This document shows, in pieces, positions 39,050-50,024 of a DNA stretch of 64,000 nt; the first letter of the stretch is position 1; every line of letters starts with the position of its first letter. Origin of the DNA: Dactylellina haptotyla (taxonomy: Eukaryota > Ascomycota > Orbiliomycetes > Orbiliales > Orbiliaceae); assembly GCA_031310005.1 (NCBI GenBank), contig CM062379.1, positions 1,426,001-1,490,000 of the forward strand. The letters are read 5' to 3'. The notes beneath the pieces are model-generated. The model saw only the letters and a list, made by a program, of their open reading frames with translations, was not told where the DNA came from and did not search any database. The position numbers were made by a program, and so were the translations under genes.

Positions 39050-40286
39050 ATGCGGTTTCATGTCTCTTTACTGCTCCTCGCAGCTCCCTTCGCTGCTGCC
39101 ACTACGGCACAAGAAGTCTTAGATGAAAGATATGAGCAGATGAAGGCTTTCGTCAGCGAGCTCGTCTCTGGGAAACCACCTAGCTTCACAGAGTCGGTCT
39201 ATTCACGCCTGAATTCGCTCTACACTCAGCCCACCATCATCGCTCAAGCTACAGATGCCGCTGCAGAAGCATACAGCTCTCTCAGCAGTGCTGCTGGCGC
39301 GATGATGACCCCGCCGCCTGCCATCGAGAGCTACCTACTTGTTGCCAGCTCGCAGGTATGTTCCTTTTCATTCCCGAGTTAGCTAGGAATATCATGCTAA
39401 TTAAGAGCTACAGATCGCAGCAGCAGTATCAGAAGCTTCCGTCGCAGTCTACGGCTCTGAAACAGGCACCGTCGAATCCGCCACCTCCAAGGTTGCTGAA
39501 AAATACAACGAAGCTGCCGAAAAGGTCTCTTCTGCAATCTACGGCCGGGAAGCCTCCCCCGCGGAAAAGGTCCAGCAGCAAGTCCAAGACGCCCTCTCCA
39601 CTGCCAAAACACAAATCAGCGTCGCCATCTACGGCACCCCCAAGGGGACCCTCCAAAAGGTCACCGAAACCATTGGTGAAACCGTCAGCCAAGCAACAGA
39701 CTACGCTGCAAAACGCGCCTCTGATGCCGCGGAAGCCGCAAAGGATGGATACTCCGCGGCCGACCAGGCGATCAAAGAAGGCTACTCGGCCGCCAGCAGC
39801 TACGTCGACGAGGGAGCATCGTCCGCTTCGTCGGTTGCTTCGTCCTTGAATTCGAGAATCAGCGATTCCGTCTCCGTTGCCTTCTACGGCAAGGAGAAAA
39901 CGTACGCAGAGTCCGCGCAAGTCAGGCTTGAACAGGCGCTGGAGTCCGCAAAGGTGCAGCTCAGCGAGATGTTTTACGGCACGCAGTTGAGTTTTGGGGA
40001 GAAGGTGTCCATCACGCTGGCATCGGCCTACGCCCAGGCGACAGATCTTGTTGCTGATAGTTTCTCAGTTGTCGGTGAGAATGCCGCGGCGGCGACGGAT
40101 GCTGCGGGGTCGGTTGTCAGCGAGGCTAGCAAGAGCCTGGAGAGCGTTGCTAGTGTGATTAGTGAGAGCGCGTCGAGTATCGTTAGCGGGAGTTCGACGC
40201 CGGTTGCCAGTTCGGTTGCGAGTGCCGCTTCGAGTGCGACGGAGAAGGTGAAGAGTGCCGCGAAGAGGGTTCGGGATGAGCTTTAG
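39050..40286 (+). CDS. Secreted Ala/Ser-rich repeat protein, unknown function
   Basis: Exons 39050-39355 and 39414-40286 (58-base intron, TGCTAATT branch point) give 392 residues. A signal peptide (about residues 1-20, LLLLAAPFAAATTA) leads to a protein made mostly of Ala, Ser, Glu, Val and Lys with strong helical character. A Tyr-Gly motif preceded by hydrophobic residues (VAVYG, SAIYG, VAIYG, VAFYG, EMFYG) recurs at Tyr115, 145, 175, 260 and 290, so neighbours are exactly 30 residues apart except for one 85-residue gap. No cysteine is present, and no transmembrane segment or catalytic motif was found. The C-terminal 100 residues are Ser/Ala-rich and end in a basic KRVRDEL. This final DEL resembles an HDEL-type ER-retention ending but lacks the preceding residue. 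Similar repeat proteins exist in filamentous fungi without known function. Confidence 0.85.
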
Positions 40287-42618
40287 AGACGGCATCTGGA
40301 GCTCTGAGACATCGTCATCGTTAGTTACAATTCATTATGATTTTTTTCTTTCTTCAAAAAAAAGAGCGGCTGGTAATTGTTGTTTTTTGTTTGCAATTTG
40401 TTTTTGTTTATCTGTGTCGTCGGTGGTACATGTATACATATATTGTCGTGCAGAATCATTGTCATCACGAAAGCGGGTTCTATTATAATAAGGTTTTTTA
40501 CCAGAGCGATAGTAAACAGTCGATATGTAGTCTAGTCCTTTGTCTCACCGTCTCTGCTTTTTTGGTATCATCTGATGTCGTTTGTTTGGCGATATCGCAG
40601 GGTGTTAAGAAATGTTTTATTCATTGTTTTTGACATTCTCGCCACAAGGTTTAGCCTGCAAGTGGCACATGATAATCCCGGGCATATCCATGGTTGGGGC
40701 CGTTTCATTCCAGCACACACAATAAAATATATACAGAGACGATATGCTATATTCAATACGTGTATCATGAGAATTGAAATTCAAAATTAGAATTATCATA
40801 TTCGCGGCCGTTTTGGGCTTACTGGAGGTTTAAAATTGAGGATGCGCATCCCTGACGAGAGGCTCCCGTTGGACGGTGGTGGCCCAGTTGACGAGTTTCA
40901 AGAAGAGAGAGGAGGGCCACGGCCGGATGGGGCAATCATTTGCCATAATTCTGGGCTGCATTGGGCGGTCGCTGTCTGGAATGCCACTAGACGGACGAAG
41001 CAGCCGGCGTCCGACGGGGGCAGGACGGACTGGAGAAGGTTGGGGGCCCGAAAAGGAGGCCAGTCCAGCCGAAGACCGTCGACGGGATGACAGATGACAG
41101 CTATAGCAACCACGCTCAGTCCAGCAGTGATTCCCACGCCGTCCCTCCTCTCGTGGTAGCGCTGTGGGTAGATAGATATTTAGTTAAGTAGATGGTTAGT
41201 TAGTGTAGTTACGGGGTGGTGGTTTCCATGGCTTCGGGCGGGTGTTGTTGGTGCGTTGTTTATTGTTTTGGCTGTCGCTTATCGACGATGGCTGCTGCAG
41301 AAGCAGGCTAGCTGCTGCTGCCCCAAGCTGCTGGCCCCTGTTCCGCACCACTGAAATTACCGCTGGCACTCCTCTGCAGAGGAGGAGCACTCTGGCTAAT
41401 TGGCTGTGCTGCTGAGCTGTTCACCGACCTGCCCCAGCACAGAGGTAGGTGGCATGTGCTTGCTGAGTGGAGGAGGAGCCCTCTCTGTCCGATAGCGTAG
41501 CGCAGCGCAGGACGGTGCGGTGCGGTGTGGGTGTGGGTGGTGCTGTTGGCCGGGGAGGGAAACCTGCTGGCTGGCTGGCTGGCTGGCTGGTGCCCGTCTT
41601 TCTGTCTGCTGTTCAAAAGTGCGAGGCATCCCACCACAACACCGCCCGGCCCTTTCCCAACCTCATCAGCATCATCACCGCCATCGCCAACAGTACCAAC
41701 AGCAGGTCGTCGCCCCCTTCGACAGAGCCCCAACCCGACGCTGGTGCTGCTGCGACGACCTCCTTCGACCGACATCTCTGCACAGGTAACGTATCGCCTT
41801 CCGCTTTCGCCTCGACGCCGGTTTCTCGTTTTTGTTTTATTTTCGCCGCCAAGTAAAACCCGGAACGACACATCACTGCTTCCACACCCGCTCTACGACA
41901 CTCTTCCCTCCCGGCCGCCCCGACAGACCGACAGACGGTCTCACAGCAAAAAATAGCTCTCTTCTCCCTCTCCCTTCCCGCGACGCTGTCTCTCGAGCTT
42001 CCGAACCGGCTCTGGTTTCTGCTCTGCGCTCGGGAAATGACCCGGCAGAGTATATAGCTCAATTTTCGCCTCCTTTTCCCGTCGCCGGTGCTCCTTCTGC
42101 TGCTGCTGCTGCTCAAACCCCCTTGTAGCACACCCCCCACCGACGACGACGACAACTGCAACGACAATTCGTCGAGAACAGGCCAGAACTTCAAGCTGCC
42201 GGATAGCTCCGACTTCTTTTTTATTTTATCTCTTCTCCAACTTTCGCTCGCTTGGAGCTTCGAGACCTTCTCTTTTTCTTTTTCTCTTCTCTTTTTTTCC
42301 TCTCTCCCTCCTTTAAGCTAGTCAATTACCAGGACTCTGTGGCGCTTGGCAACGACGACCCCGAGTCTGGATAGGAGAAGGGGATTTTGCGACATTTTCT
42401 GCTCTCTCCTCAATATCGAACGAAAAACATAAGCACAAGTTGAAGAACATATCATCAATCGACTTAACCTCCATCTTCTTACCGTGAGCTGGGATTCGTA
42501 CGACTCCATTCTTCCACCATAAATCCCCGCTTTTACCTATCGCCCCTAATCGTAAAACACCGACCCCTTCCGTAAAGAAAACTGCCACTACCGCTGTTAG
42601 CCAGCATCACCAGTCAGC
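40287..42618. other. Gap and long leader upstream of NudE
   Basis: 2.3 kb. The first part (40287-40800) is AT-rich 3' flank. From 41160 the DNA becomes repetitive: (CTGG)6 at 41567-41590, CTG units near 42097-42113, and then C/T-rich sequence up to the NudE start. Several ATGs occur in the last 800 bases, so a long leader would contain upstream ORFs. A 187-codon minus-strand frame at 41871-41308 is low-complexity and was not called. No other gene was seen. Confidence 0.45.
41567..41590 (+). repeat. (CTGG)6 microsatellite
   Basis: Six tandem CTGG units upstream of NudE. A related GGCTGGCT-rich stretch lies upstream of CDC27 at 8117-8190. Confidence 0.85.
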
Positions 42619-44256
42619 ATGGCGGACGTGGATATTGCGTCCTCTCCGCGCAAGCCGGATTGGCTGAACACGGAGGACGAGGTCGAATGGTATAAGGGCC
42701 AGTATGCAAACATGGAGCAGGAACTCATCGAGTTCCAAGGTTTCTCGCGGGAGCTGGAGAAGGAGCTGGAGAAGGAGCTGGAAATGCAAGAAAAAGTCCA
42801 GGAGGACCTCAAGAAGAAGAACGAGGGCCTCAAGTACGAGGTCGACGAGTGGAAGACCAAATTCAAAACATCCAAGGAAGAAGCCAACCACGTCCAAAGC
42901 CAGCTGCAAAAGGAAATCACCGAGCTGCGTGAAAAGTACAGAACAGCTCAGATTAGAATACGAGAGATGGAAGTTTCCAATGACGATTTCGAACGGAACG
43001 AGCGGATCGTCAAGTCATCCTTCGACGACCTAGAATCCAAGTACAACATGGCCATCGAGCGCAATGCGATGAACGAATCGGAAATCCAAACGCTGGAACA
43101 GGAACGGGAGGATCTCAGGATCGACGTTCAGAGGCTGAAGGACGAGCTGGCGGAGCTCAAAGTCGAAGCCGAGATATCACAAGAGAAGTATCTCATGGCA
43201 AGACAGGGGACATCAAACCCCAGGTTCCAATCCCCCATGCCAGAAGTCCCCACCACGCCCACATCCATATCACCCACGCCGAAGAGATCGAGGGGCACGC
43301 CCAACGGCGATTTCTCATCTCCTACACCTCCTTCACCGCCAATCTCGGAAACTTCCACAACCTCGTCGAGGATACCAACACCTTACGACCAGCTCATGAC
43401 GCCACGACCCGCGCACTACAAGTCCATTCCGAAGAAAACGCCATCCGTCGCCAACTTAAGCAGCGCCCAGCAAAGGCGGCTCACTGGCACGGTTACTAAC
43501 TCTGGCATTCCTGTCGCGAACTCAAAGTCTCTCACTCAGATCCGTGGTCTGATAGGACAGATGCAACGATTGGAGAAGAGGGTCCAAACTGCAAGATCTA
43601 AGATGCCCCCACCCGTTCAAAGGACACCACCGAGGAGGAATTCCCCACATATCGGCAACACCGGTTACATGCCACCGATGAGCGTGACAGTGAGACGAGG
43701 GAAGCGACCTTCGTCCACAGCTTCATCGGTCACATCAGCATCCGTCGATGACAGGTTCAACAGCATGAGCCGGACATTTGCCGGGCAGATGGCGGAAGCA
43801 ATGAACGGAACGCCATCTTCGAGACCTTCCTCCCGGACATCATCAAGGCTATCGTTCTCCACAACCGGCCAAAGCGTAAGCCGGCCTTCATCACGAGCGA
43901 GCACAAGCGGTGTCTCACAGATCCCCCTACCGGATTACACAAAGCCCTCTTCCAAATCCTCATCGACACCCAGATCCTCAATTGGCGGGCTGTCCGATGA
44001 TATCTTCGCAACACCCAGACGGGGTCTCTCCAGAGCGGAGTCCGGGACCGTACGGGCAGTTTCTGGAACGCCGGTGGCCAACGGCAGCGCGATCCCTAGG
44101 AGGAAAAGCATGCATACCGTTCAAGGCGGAGCAGGAAGTATGGCTGGAAGCAACAGGAGGATCAGTAGTGGTATCATCTCCGAGTCGGACATGATGCCGC
44201 CACCAATGCCACCGATCCTAAGGCGAAAGAAGTTGAACGGAGTCGGAGAGGCCTAG
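42619..44256 (+). CDS. NudE-type dynein regulator
   Basis: A single exon of 545 residues, with no intron. The N terminus (PRKPDWLNTEDEVEWYKGQY) opens a long coiled coil over about residues 20-200, rich in Glu, Lys and Leu (ELEKELEKELEMQEKVQEDL), which is the conserved part of NudE/RO11/Ndel1 proteins. The remaining 340 residues are Ser/Pro/Thr/Arg-rich and probably disordered, with motifs such as RRLTGTVTNSGIP and many SRPSSR runs that may be phosphorylated. NudE binds the LIS1 homologue NudF and dynein, and is needed for nuclear migration along hyphae. The start has a good context (AGCATGGCG) and follows a long pyrimidine-rich leader. Confidence 0.9.
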   Translation: MADVDIASSPRKPDWLNTEDEVEWYKGQYANMEQELIEFQGFSRELEKELEKELEMQEKVQEDLKKKNEGLKYEVDEWKTKFKTSKEEANHVQSQLQKEITELREKYRTAQIRIREMEVSNDDFERNERIVKSSFDDLESKYNMAIERNAMNESEIQTLEQEREDLRIDVQRLKDELAELKVEAEISQEKYLMARQGTSNPRFQSPMPEVPTTPTSISPTPKRSRGTPNGDFSSPTPPSPPISETSTTSSRIPTPYDQLMTPRPAHYKSIPKKTPSVANLSSAQQRRLTGTVTNSGIPVANSKSLTQIRGLIGQMQRLEKRVQTARSKMPPPVQRTPPRRNSPHIGNTGYMPPMSVTVRRGKRPSSTASSVTSASVDDRFNSMSRTFAGQMAEAMNGTPSSRPSSRTSSRLSFSTTGQSVSRPSSRASTSGVSQIPLPDYTKPSSKSSSTPRSSIGGLSDDIFATPRRGLSRAESGTVRAVSGTPVANGSAIPRRKSMHTVQGGAGSMAGSNRRISSGIISESDMMPPPMPPILRRKKLNGVGEA

Positions 44257-46002
44257 AAAGTCTTTTCCAATTACACTCAACACCGCGACTCTTTCAGGCG
44301 ATTATCCTCCACACGTGAATCTAAGCTTTGATGCACGCATAATTTTACGAGAGACGGCCGTATCAGAAGAGGCTGCGCGAAAGGAAGCAACAGAAGAATG
44401 CTGGTAATTATTATTTTATTTTTATGCCGTTCACGATACGTTTTACGACCAAACCCGACCTTCCTAGCAACTTAATATACGGCCTGCTGCGGCGAGATCG
44501 ATATCGATCGATCAATAATAACTTAGTCCTTCAAGTGGCTCGTTACTTGACCAATTTTTTTATTTCTTTTGTCTTTTTTCTCTCTGGTGTGCTTATTGAG
44601 GATTTATGTACCACTTCTCCGGCGTTTTATACACCACATTTTTTCTTCTGTTTTTTGGTTCTTTTTTATCTTTCTTTCACAGCAGGATAGAGAAAGATGT
44701 TTTTACTTCCTTTTTGCAGGATTGTCGGTTTTATGATTGTCCCTTTTTCTTATTTTCTGCCTTGCCTTCAAGGCCTTGTATGTACTAACGCCCCTGCGAG
44801 CCCCGTTTTTTTATATACCTCTAAAACAGATAAATTTGTCCCCTCTCTGACCCGTTTACCCTTATACACCATGGGCTTGTTTCCAGTTCCTTTTCATATT
44901 GCACAACAGCTTGGTGATTTAACTGTGGAGTTATTGGGTGACAGATTTCGGATGAATGCTTCTTTTTTCCAACCCTTTACATTTATTTTGACATATATTT
45001 TTCTGTTTTTATTTTTGAAAACCAAAAAATCTATTTGGGGGTTTGTATTTTTTTTATTTTTTTTTCGGGTTCGATAAAGATTCGAGTGTACGGTTCCGGC
45101 TCACCTGTTTGATATATTGATACCTATATTTTATTTATTTATTTTTGCCCGAATGCGCGCCGTTGGCCTTGGATTCCTTTTTCGAGCCCTTTCTGTTCAA
45201 GAATGACCGTGTGTTTTCTTCAAAGGATTCTATGATCTTGTGTACTTTTAGACCATTATCCATTTTTGGACCTCTCTTCTCTTATTCTCTAATGTATTAA
45301 TTGGAGAAGACCTAAATATACAACTTGTCAATGACTGATTATCTCCATTCTTGCTTTACTTTACCGTAGTGGTTGGGTTTTCCAGAGGAGGATAGAAAAC
45401 ACGATACCAAAACTAATAACAAGCAAGCAGAAATCGGAATATATTAATATCCGCTGAAAAAACAAGTCGTGCTTTTATCCGTTCCGAATAGCACATTCGA
45501 GTCTACGTGCGTCTTTGTCGACGGCGGCAGGCTGCATGACTTAGCTTGCTTGGGTCAGGCGTGCTGGGGGTCCCATGCACCCCAATCTTCTCCGAACGCA
45601 AAGCCGCCTCGGTTGGCAATCTGCGACCCGAAGCTGGCCGGCTGCATGCTCGTTGATTGCTAATCACCAAATCGGACCAACCTCTAAATAATAATTCGAG
45701 ATCATCTGAGCACCAGTTCTCACACTCTCTCGCGCTCCTTTTCTACCGTAGATCTACTCGCTTCCTTTCCTACTTCTCTTTTACTCGGGTTATCGTATAC
45801 TTGTGTCCTGCAATTTGTAAACTTACTCTCGAGAACTCTCCTTTCCCGGATTTCCTGCGTAATTTAGCCCTCCAACATTCCTAACAAAAACAACAACAAA
45901 ATCGGCTATATAAATACATAAAAAGCGCTGGTCTCGTGAGCAAGTGTAAACCGCACTGGCGTCGTCTACGGTCCAGTTTACTGGACACCCGGAATCACAG
46001 CC
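44257..46002. other. T-rich gap between NudE and gamma-glutamyltransferase
   Basis: 1.7 kb, very rich in T on the plus strand from 44400 to 45140, consistent with a long NudE 3' region. A 126-codon frame at 44697-45077 is dominated by Phe and Leu from T runs and is not called. The part from 45670 onward is likely the promoter and leader of the next gene. No RNA gene was seen. Confidence 0.45.
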
Positions 46003-49000
46003 ATGAGCCACTCACGTCCCCTCTCCGACGAGGAAGCAGCTGCGCCAACATCCGACGACGAGACAGCTCCCCTTATCCACAACCCGTCCACCGCTACGAC
46101 AACGGGCCATAAAAAACGAGGTTTCCCAACAGCAATCGCAGTACCCAAACCGGTCAGCTACCTCGTCAGCACCGTCCTGACCCTCTTCTTCGCCTCCATA
46201 GCAATCTACATCCTCATCACGGGCCTCAACGCTCACAACCTCCCAGACAAAGACCTGCAATCCCACCTCGTCCGCGCGACCCACGGCGCCGTCGCATCCG
46301 ACGTGGACATCTGCTCGCAGATCGGCGTGTCGGTCTTAAAAGACAAAAACGGCACCGCCGTGGACGCCGCGATCGCTACCGCGCTATGCATCGGCGTGAT
46401 CGTGCTGTACTCGTCCGGCATCGGCGGCGGGGGGTTCATGGTCGTCCGGCACGCGAACGGGACCTCGAAGTCCGTTAATTTCCGGGAGATGGCTCCGGGC
46501 GCCGCGTATCGGAATATGTATAACCATGATCCGAAGCTGGCGCAGAGAGGTGGGTTGGCGGTGGGCATCCCCGGTGAGGTTATGGGGTATTATACGGCCT
46601 GGCAGATGTACGGCCGTGTACCCTGGGCGGAACTGTTCGAGCCTGCGATAAGGTTGTGTGAAGACGGGTTTGCGGTGACGCCGTTCCTCAGGCGGACGAT
46701 GGAGATCGAGAAGGAGTGGGTTATGGGGACGAATCGGAGTCAGTGGGGGTTTTTGTTCACGCCGGATGGCGGGAGGATGTTGGAGGAAGGGGAGACGATG
46801 TATCGGCCTGCTCTGGGGAGGACGTTGAGGAAGATTGCGGAGACCGGGCCGGAGGGGTTTTATAAAGGTGAGGTCGCCAGGAGTCTGGCGCGGTTTGCGA
46901 GGAGTGAAGGGGGTATTTTGACGGTGGAGGATATGGGAAAGTATCATGTTGAGGTTGATGATACTTTGAAAGTGTGGGCTTTTGGGCAGGAGATTTTGAC
47001 ATGTCCGCCGCCTTGCAGGTATGTGACTTCTTTCTTATATATGTGCTTGTGTGTCGGGATATTGCACCCATCTTTTGCATCTATATTGCAATATTGGCCT
47101 GTCTCGTAACCAGATTTTGGTTTATTGGCATTTATTTGGAAAATTTTGGAATGGATGTTGGCTGCTTCCCTCCGTGGCCTCAAAGAAGTTCCAAGATAGC
47201 TCTCCGAACTCGATAACTATGTCTTTGGAATATTCGAGAGGCCGTCAGTTGTTTTCTCGTAAACCATCTGCGGTGCACGAAGGCTAGTTGCTCAGCGACT
47301 CTTCCAAGCAGATCAAAGGACATATGCCGTGCTTTAGGCTACGGTCCAGCCGGCCTCCTGTTGGAAAAAACGACTATGATATGATTTGCATCAAATCTAT
47401 TCATAGAGAATCATCGAAAGCTTCGTTTCAGGACTGAGCTGTATGGCAATTGTGATACCAACAGCTCGAGCCAGAGGGACGGGCGTACAAGGTGACCAAA
47501 ACCTCTGGTGGTCGTGGGACATCGTTGGAAACGGCTCCAGCTTTCTTTCATAAATCACGATATGTACCCGATGAGCGGCACCATCGATTCTCCCTCTTCC
47601 TACCATGACAGGCACTGTCTGGTGTTCGGAGCCAGCTTTGGCAAGTTAATTTTCAAACCAGATACTTAACTCTCATGCTGGTTTATGACATAACTTGCCA
47701 AAGCAGTCCGAGTATCTATCGCGACCCCAGCCCTACGCACAACTCTGAGTTGCATCCGTACCACCTTGTTGCATTTTGAAGAGCGGTGAATATCAGATGT
47801 ACCAGTTAATCAGCTGATTCCCGCGGATCAGTTGGTTTCAGAGGCTATCTGTGCTACATGTAAATGCCTGTATCAAGCTGTATTACCCTTTCAGACGTCG
47901 TTGTAGCACAAATGCTCCCAGATGGTCTATCACCGCTGTTTCAATATGCAACACATAGCTCTCGAGAGACGTATTCCGTTGTATGAGCCATGGGCTAAAG
48001 CTTCAAACCGAGGCTGCCCGAGCTCGGGGAACAATGCAAGTATCCGGAAGGCTTTCTAATGCACGGGAGCCCGTGGGAGTGAGGTGTCCATACCATGAAG
48101 ACAGCATGGACAAGCTCGCCTTGTTCGCATTGCGTCTCATGTAAGGATTCCTTTCCCCGGATTACCTTGCTCATGATATCGCAAGCTTCCCCCGGGATTA
48201 TCAGGTATTGAATCGTAGCCATTACTCGTACATAACATATACCCAGTCCATATTCTATTATTGGGATGCTTCATACAATTTGGTTCAAAATCTATGCCCA
48301 AGCTTCTCCGCGGATTGCAGGCCAATCCTTGAGCTTCCCTTTCGTATCACAATAGTGGTTCATATCCGATCGCATGACCACATGCCAACGGAGAACCCAC
48401 AGCATTATTCACATCGTGAAGGATTCTGTTTTTTTCCCGTTGGCTTATTTTAGTCGACGAAACACTCACGGATCCATAATGATTGTGCTTTGACCCGTCC
48501 CAACACCTCCCGAATATTATCACGATATGCATTGCGATCTGATCGCCATCTCGAAACGTACATCTGTCAAAAACTTTCTTTTGCGCGGAATTTTTTTATA
48601 TAGTAGCTGACAAGGATCTCCCAATCAATGCAGTGGGCCGGTTTTGATCGAGGGCCTGAACATCGCAGAGGGCTTAGACATGTCGAAAGACGAATCCGGA
48701 CTGGCCACTCATCGCATCATCGAGTAAGTCGCACCTACCTGCTGCAGGTACAACTTCGGAGGCGTTTCGAAGCAACTGGGATACGTGGGCAAATATTTCC
48801 GCGCATCGCTATCCGTTGCGTCGATCGCGTCTAGCCGACTACACACCGGACGTTTCGGTCCCATCTATTGTTCTCTGCCCCTCGAATCTGAATCATATAT
48901 GTACTAATCCAGCCATGTTTTCGGACGAAAACAGGACGATGAAATGGATCTCAGCTGGCCGGACCGAGCTAGGCGACCCACGGGACTTCAATGTCTCCAA

Positions 49001-50024
49001 CGTCGCCCGTGTCGCAGAAATCCAGTCCAAGCAGTTTGCAGCGATGGTACGCAGGAACATAAGTGATACCCGTACCTACGGGTGGAAGCACTATAACCCG
49101 AGCTACGAGTTCAAAGAGTCGCACGGCACGAGTCATTTGAGCGCTCTCGATGCTGAGGGAATGGCTGTGGCCCTGACTACGACTGTGAACCTATACTTTG
49201 GCGCCCGTATTTGTGATCCTGAAACCGGTAAGGCTACCGTGAAAATACTCTTCCCCATGGCTATCTTTCATTTGATGTGACGTCCTGCGGCTGTCAGAGC
49301 GGTTGGAGTTGTCGGTTTCGTCGAAGATATACCCGACGGCAAATATGGCAGGCAACAGTGTCAAAAAAAAAGACATTTCACAAGTGAAAAAAAAGAGAGT
49401 TCCTAATTGCAGAGTCCTCAGCTTGTGAATTTTTGCGGGATATATTTGTGATCTAAGAATAATCTAGAACTAACGTCTACCCGGTTTCGCTCCCCCCGTG
49501 CCCTCGGGCCTTGGGGGATCGACTGATACCGATGGGTGTTTACAGGTGTTATTCTGAATGATGAGATGGACGACTTTTCGATTCCGGGCACTGGTAATGC
49601 TTTTAAACTGCAGCCGTCGATATATAATTATATCAAACCGTATAAGCGACCGTTGTCATCTACCGCGCCAACGATCACGGTATACAACGGTTACCCGAGT
49701 CTTATAGTCGGCGCCAGTGGAGGTAGTAGGATTGTCACCAGCGTTTTTTTGGCTTTCATCAAGATCTTCAAATGGAACTACAGCCTATTAGATACAGTGC
49801 ACTCCCCGCGAGTACATCATCAGCTCATACCAGAGGTGGCCTATGTGGAACACGGGCTACGGGACGACGTTATCCAAGGGCTCAAGGAGCGTGGCCACGA
49901 GGTTGAAGAGCTGCCGACCATCGGAAGCGTAATGCAGGCGGTCCTTCGACTACCGGATGGGGAGATTCATGCGGTTTCGGATTTCTGGAGGAAAGGCGGA
50001 GTAAGTCAAAAATTCCCCTTGTGA
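46003..50024 (+). CDS. Gamma-glutamyltransferase (membrane-anchored)
   Basis: Exons 46003-47018, 48634-48723, 48935-49227 and 49546-50024 give about 625 residues. The enzyme cleaves the gamma-glutamyl bond of glutathione at the cell surface or vacuole. A short cytoplasmic tail is followed by a membrane helix (YLVSTVLTLFFASIAIYILI), then GGT blocks: ATHGAVASD, SGIGGGGFMVV, CPPPCSGPVLIEGLNIAEGL across intron 1, and ISAGRTELGDP. The self-cleavage site is HG/TSHLS with the catalytic Thr at residue 434, and DEMDDFSIPG, GASGGSRI and PRVHHQL follow. The introns are 1615, 211 and 318 bases, far longer than elsewhere in the window; each was placed by exact phase and continuous family sequence. The C-terminal end is less certain: after WRKGG a donor-like GTAAGT occurs, so a short last exon is possible. 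Confidence 0.88.
47019..48633 (+). other. Unusually long intron 1 of gamma-glutamyltransferase
   Basis: 1615 bases between CCTTGCAG/GTATGT and AATGCAG/TGGGCC. It contains only short frames on either strand without motifs, and one strong hairpin near 47635-47704. All other introns in the window are 51-318 bases, so inserted and decayed DNA is a reasonable guess. No terminal repeats or coding domain of a known transposon were found. Confidence 0.7.
47635..47704. repeat. Inverted repeat / hairpin in GGT intron
   Basis: GCTTTGGCAAGTTA at 47635-47648 is the exact reverse complement of TAACTTGCCAAAGC at 47691-47704. Inside it, AAACCAG and CTGGTTT pair again. The whole could fold as a 70-base hairpin with two stems. 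Confidence 0.9.

Noticed and set aside
41308-41871. 187-codon minus-strand frame upstream of NudE
   Set aside because: It is made of repeat-derived Ser/Ala/Gln/Pro sequence without motif, in a leader region.
47019-48633. Split of gamma-glutamyltransferase into two genes
   Set aside because: Family sequence is continuous across the gap in the right phase (CPPPC/SGPVLIEGL), so one spliced gene is the better reading.
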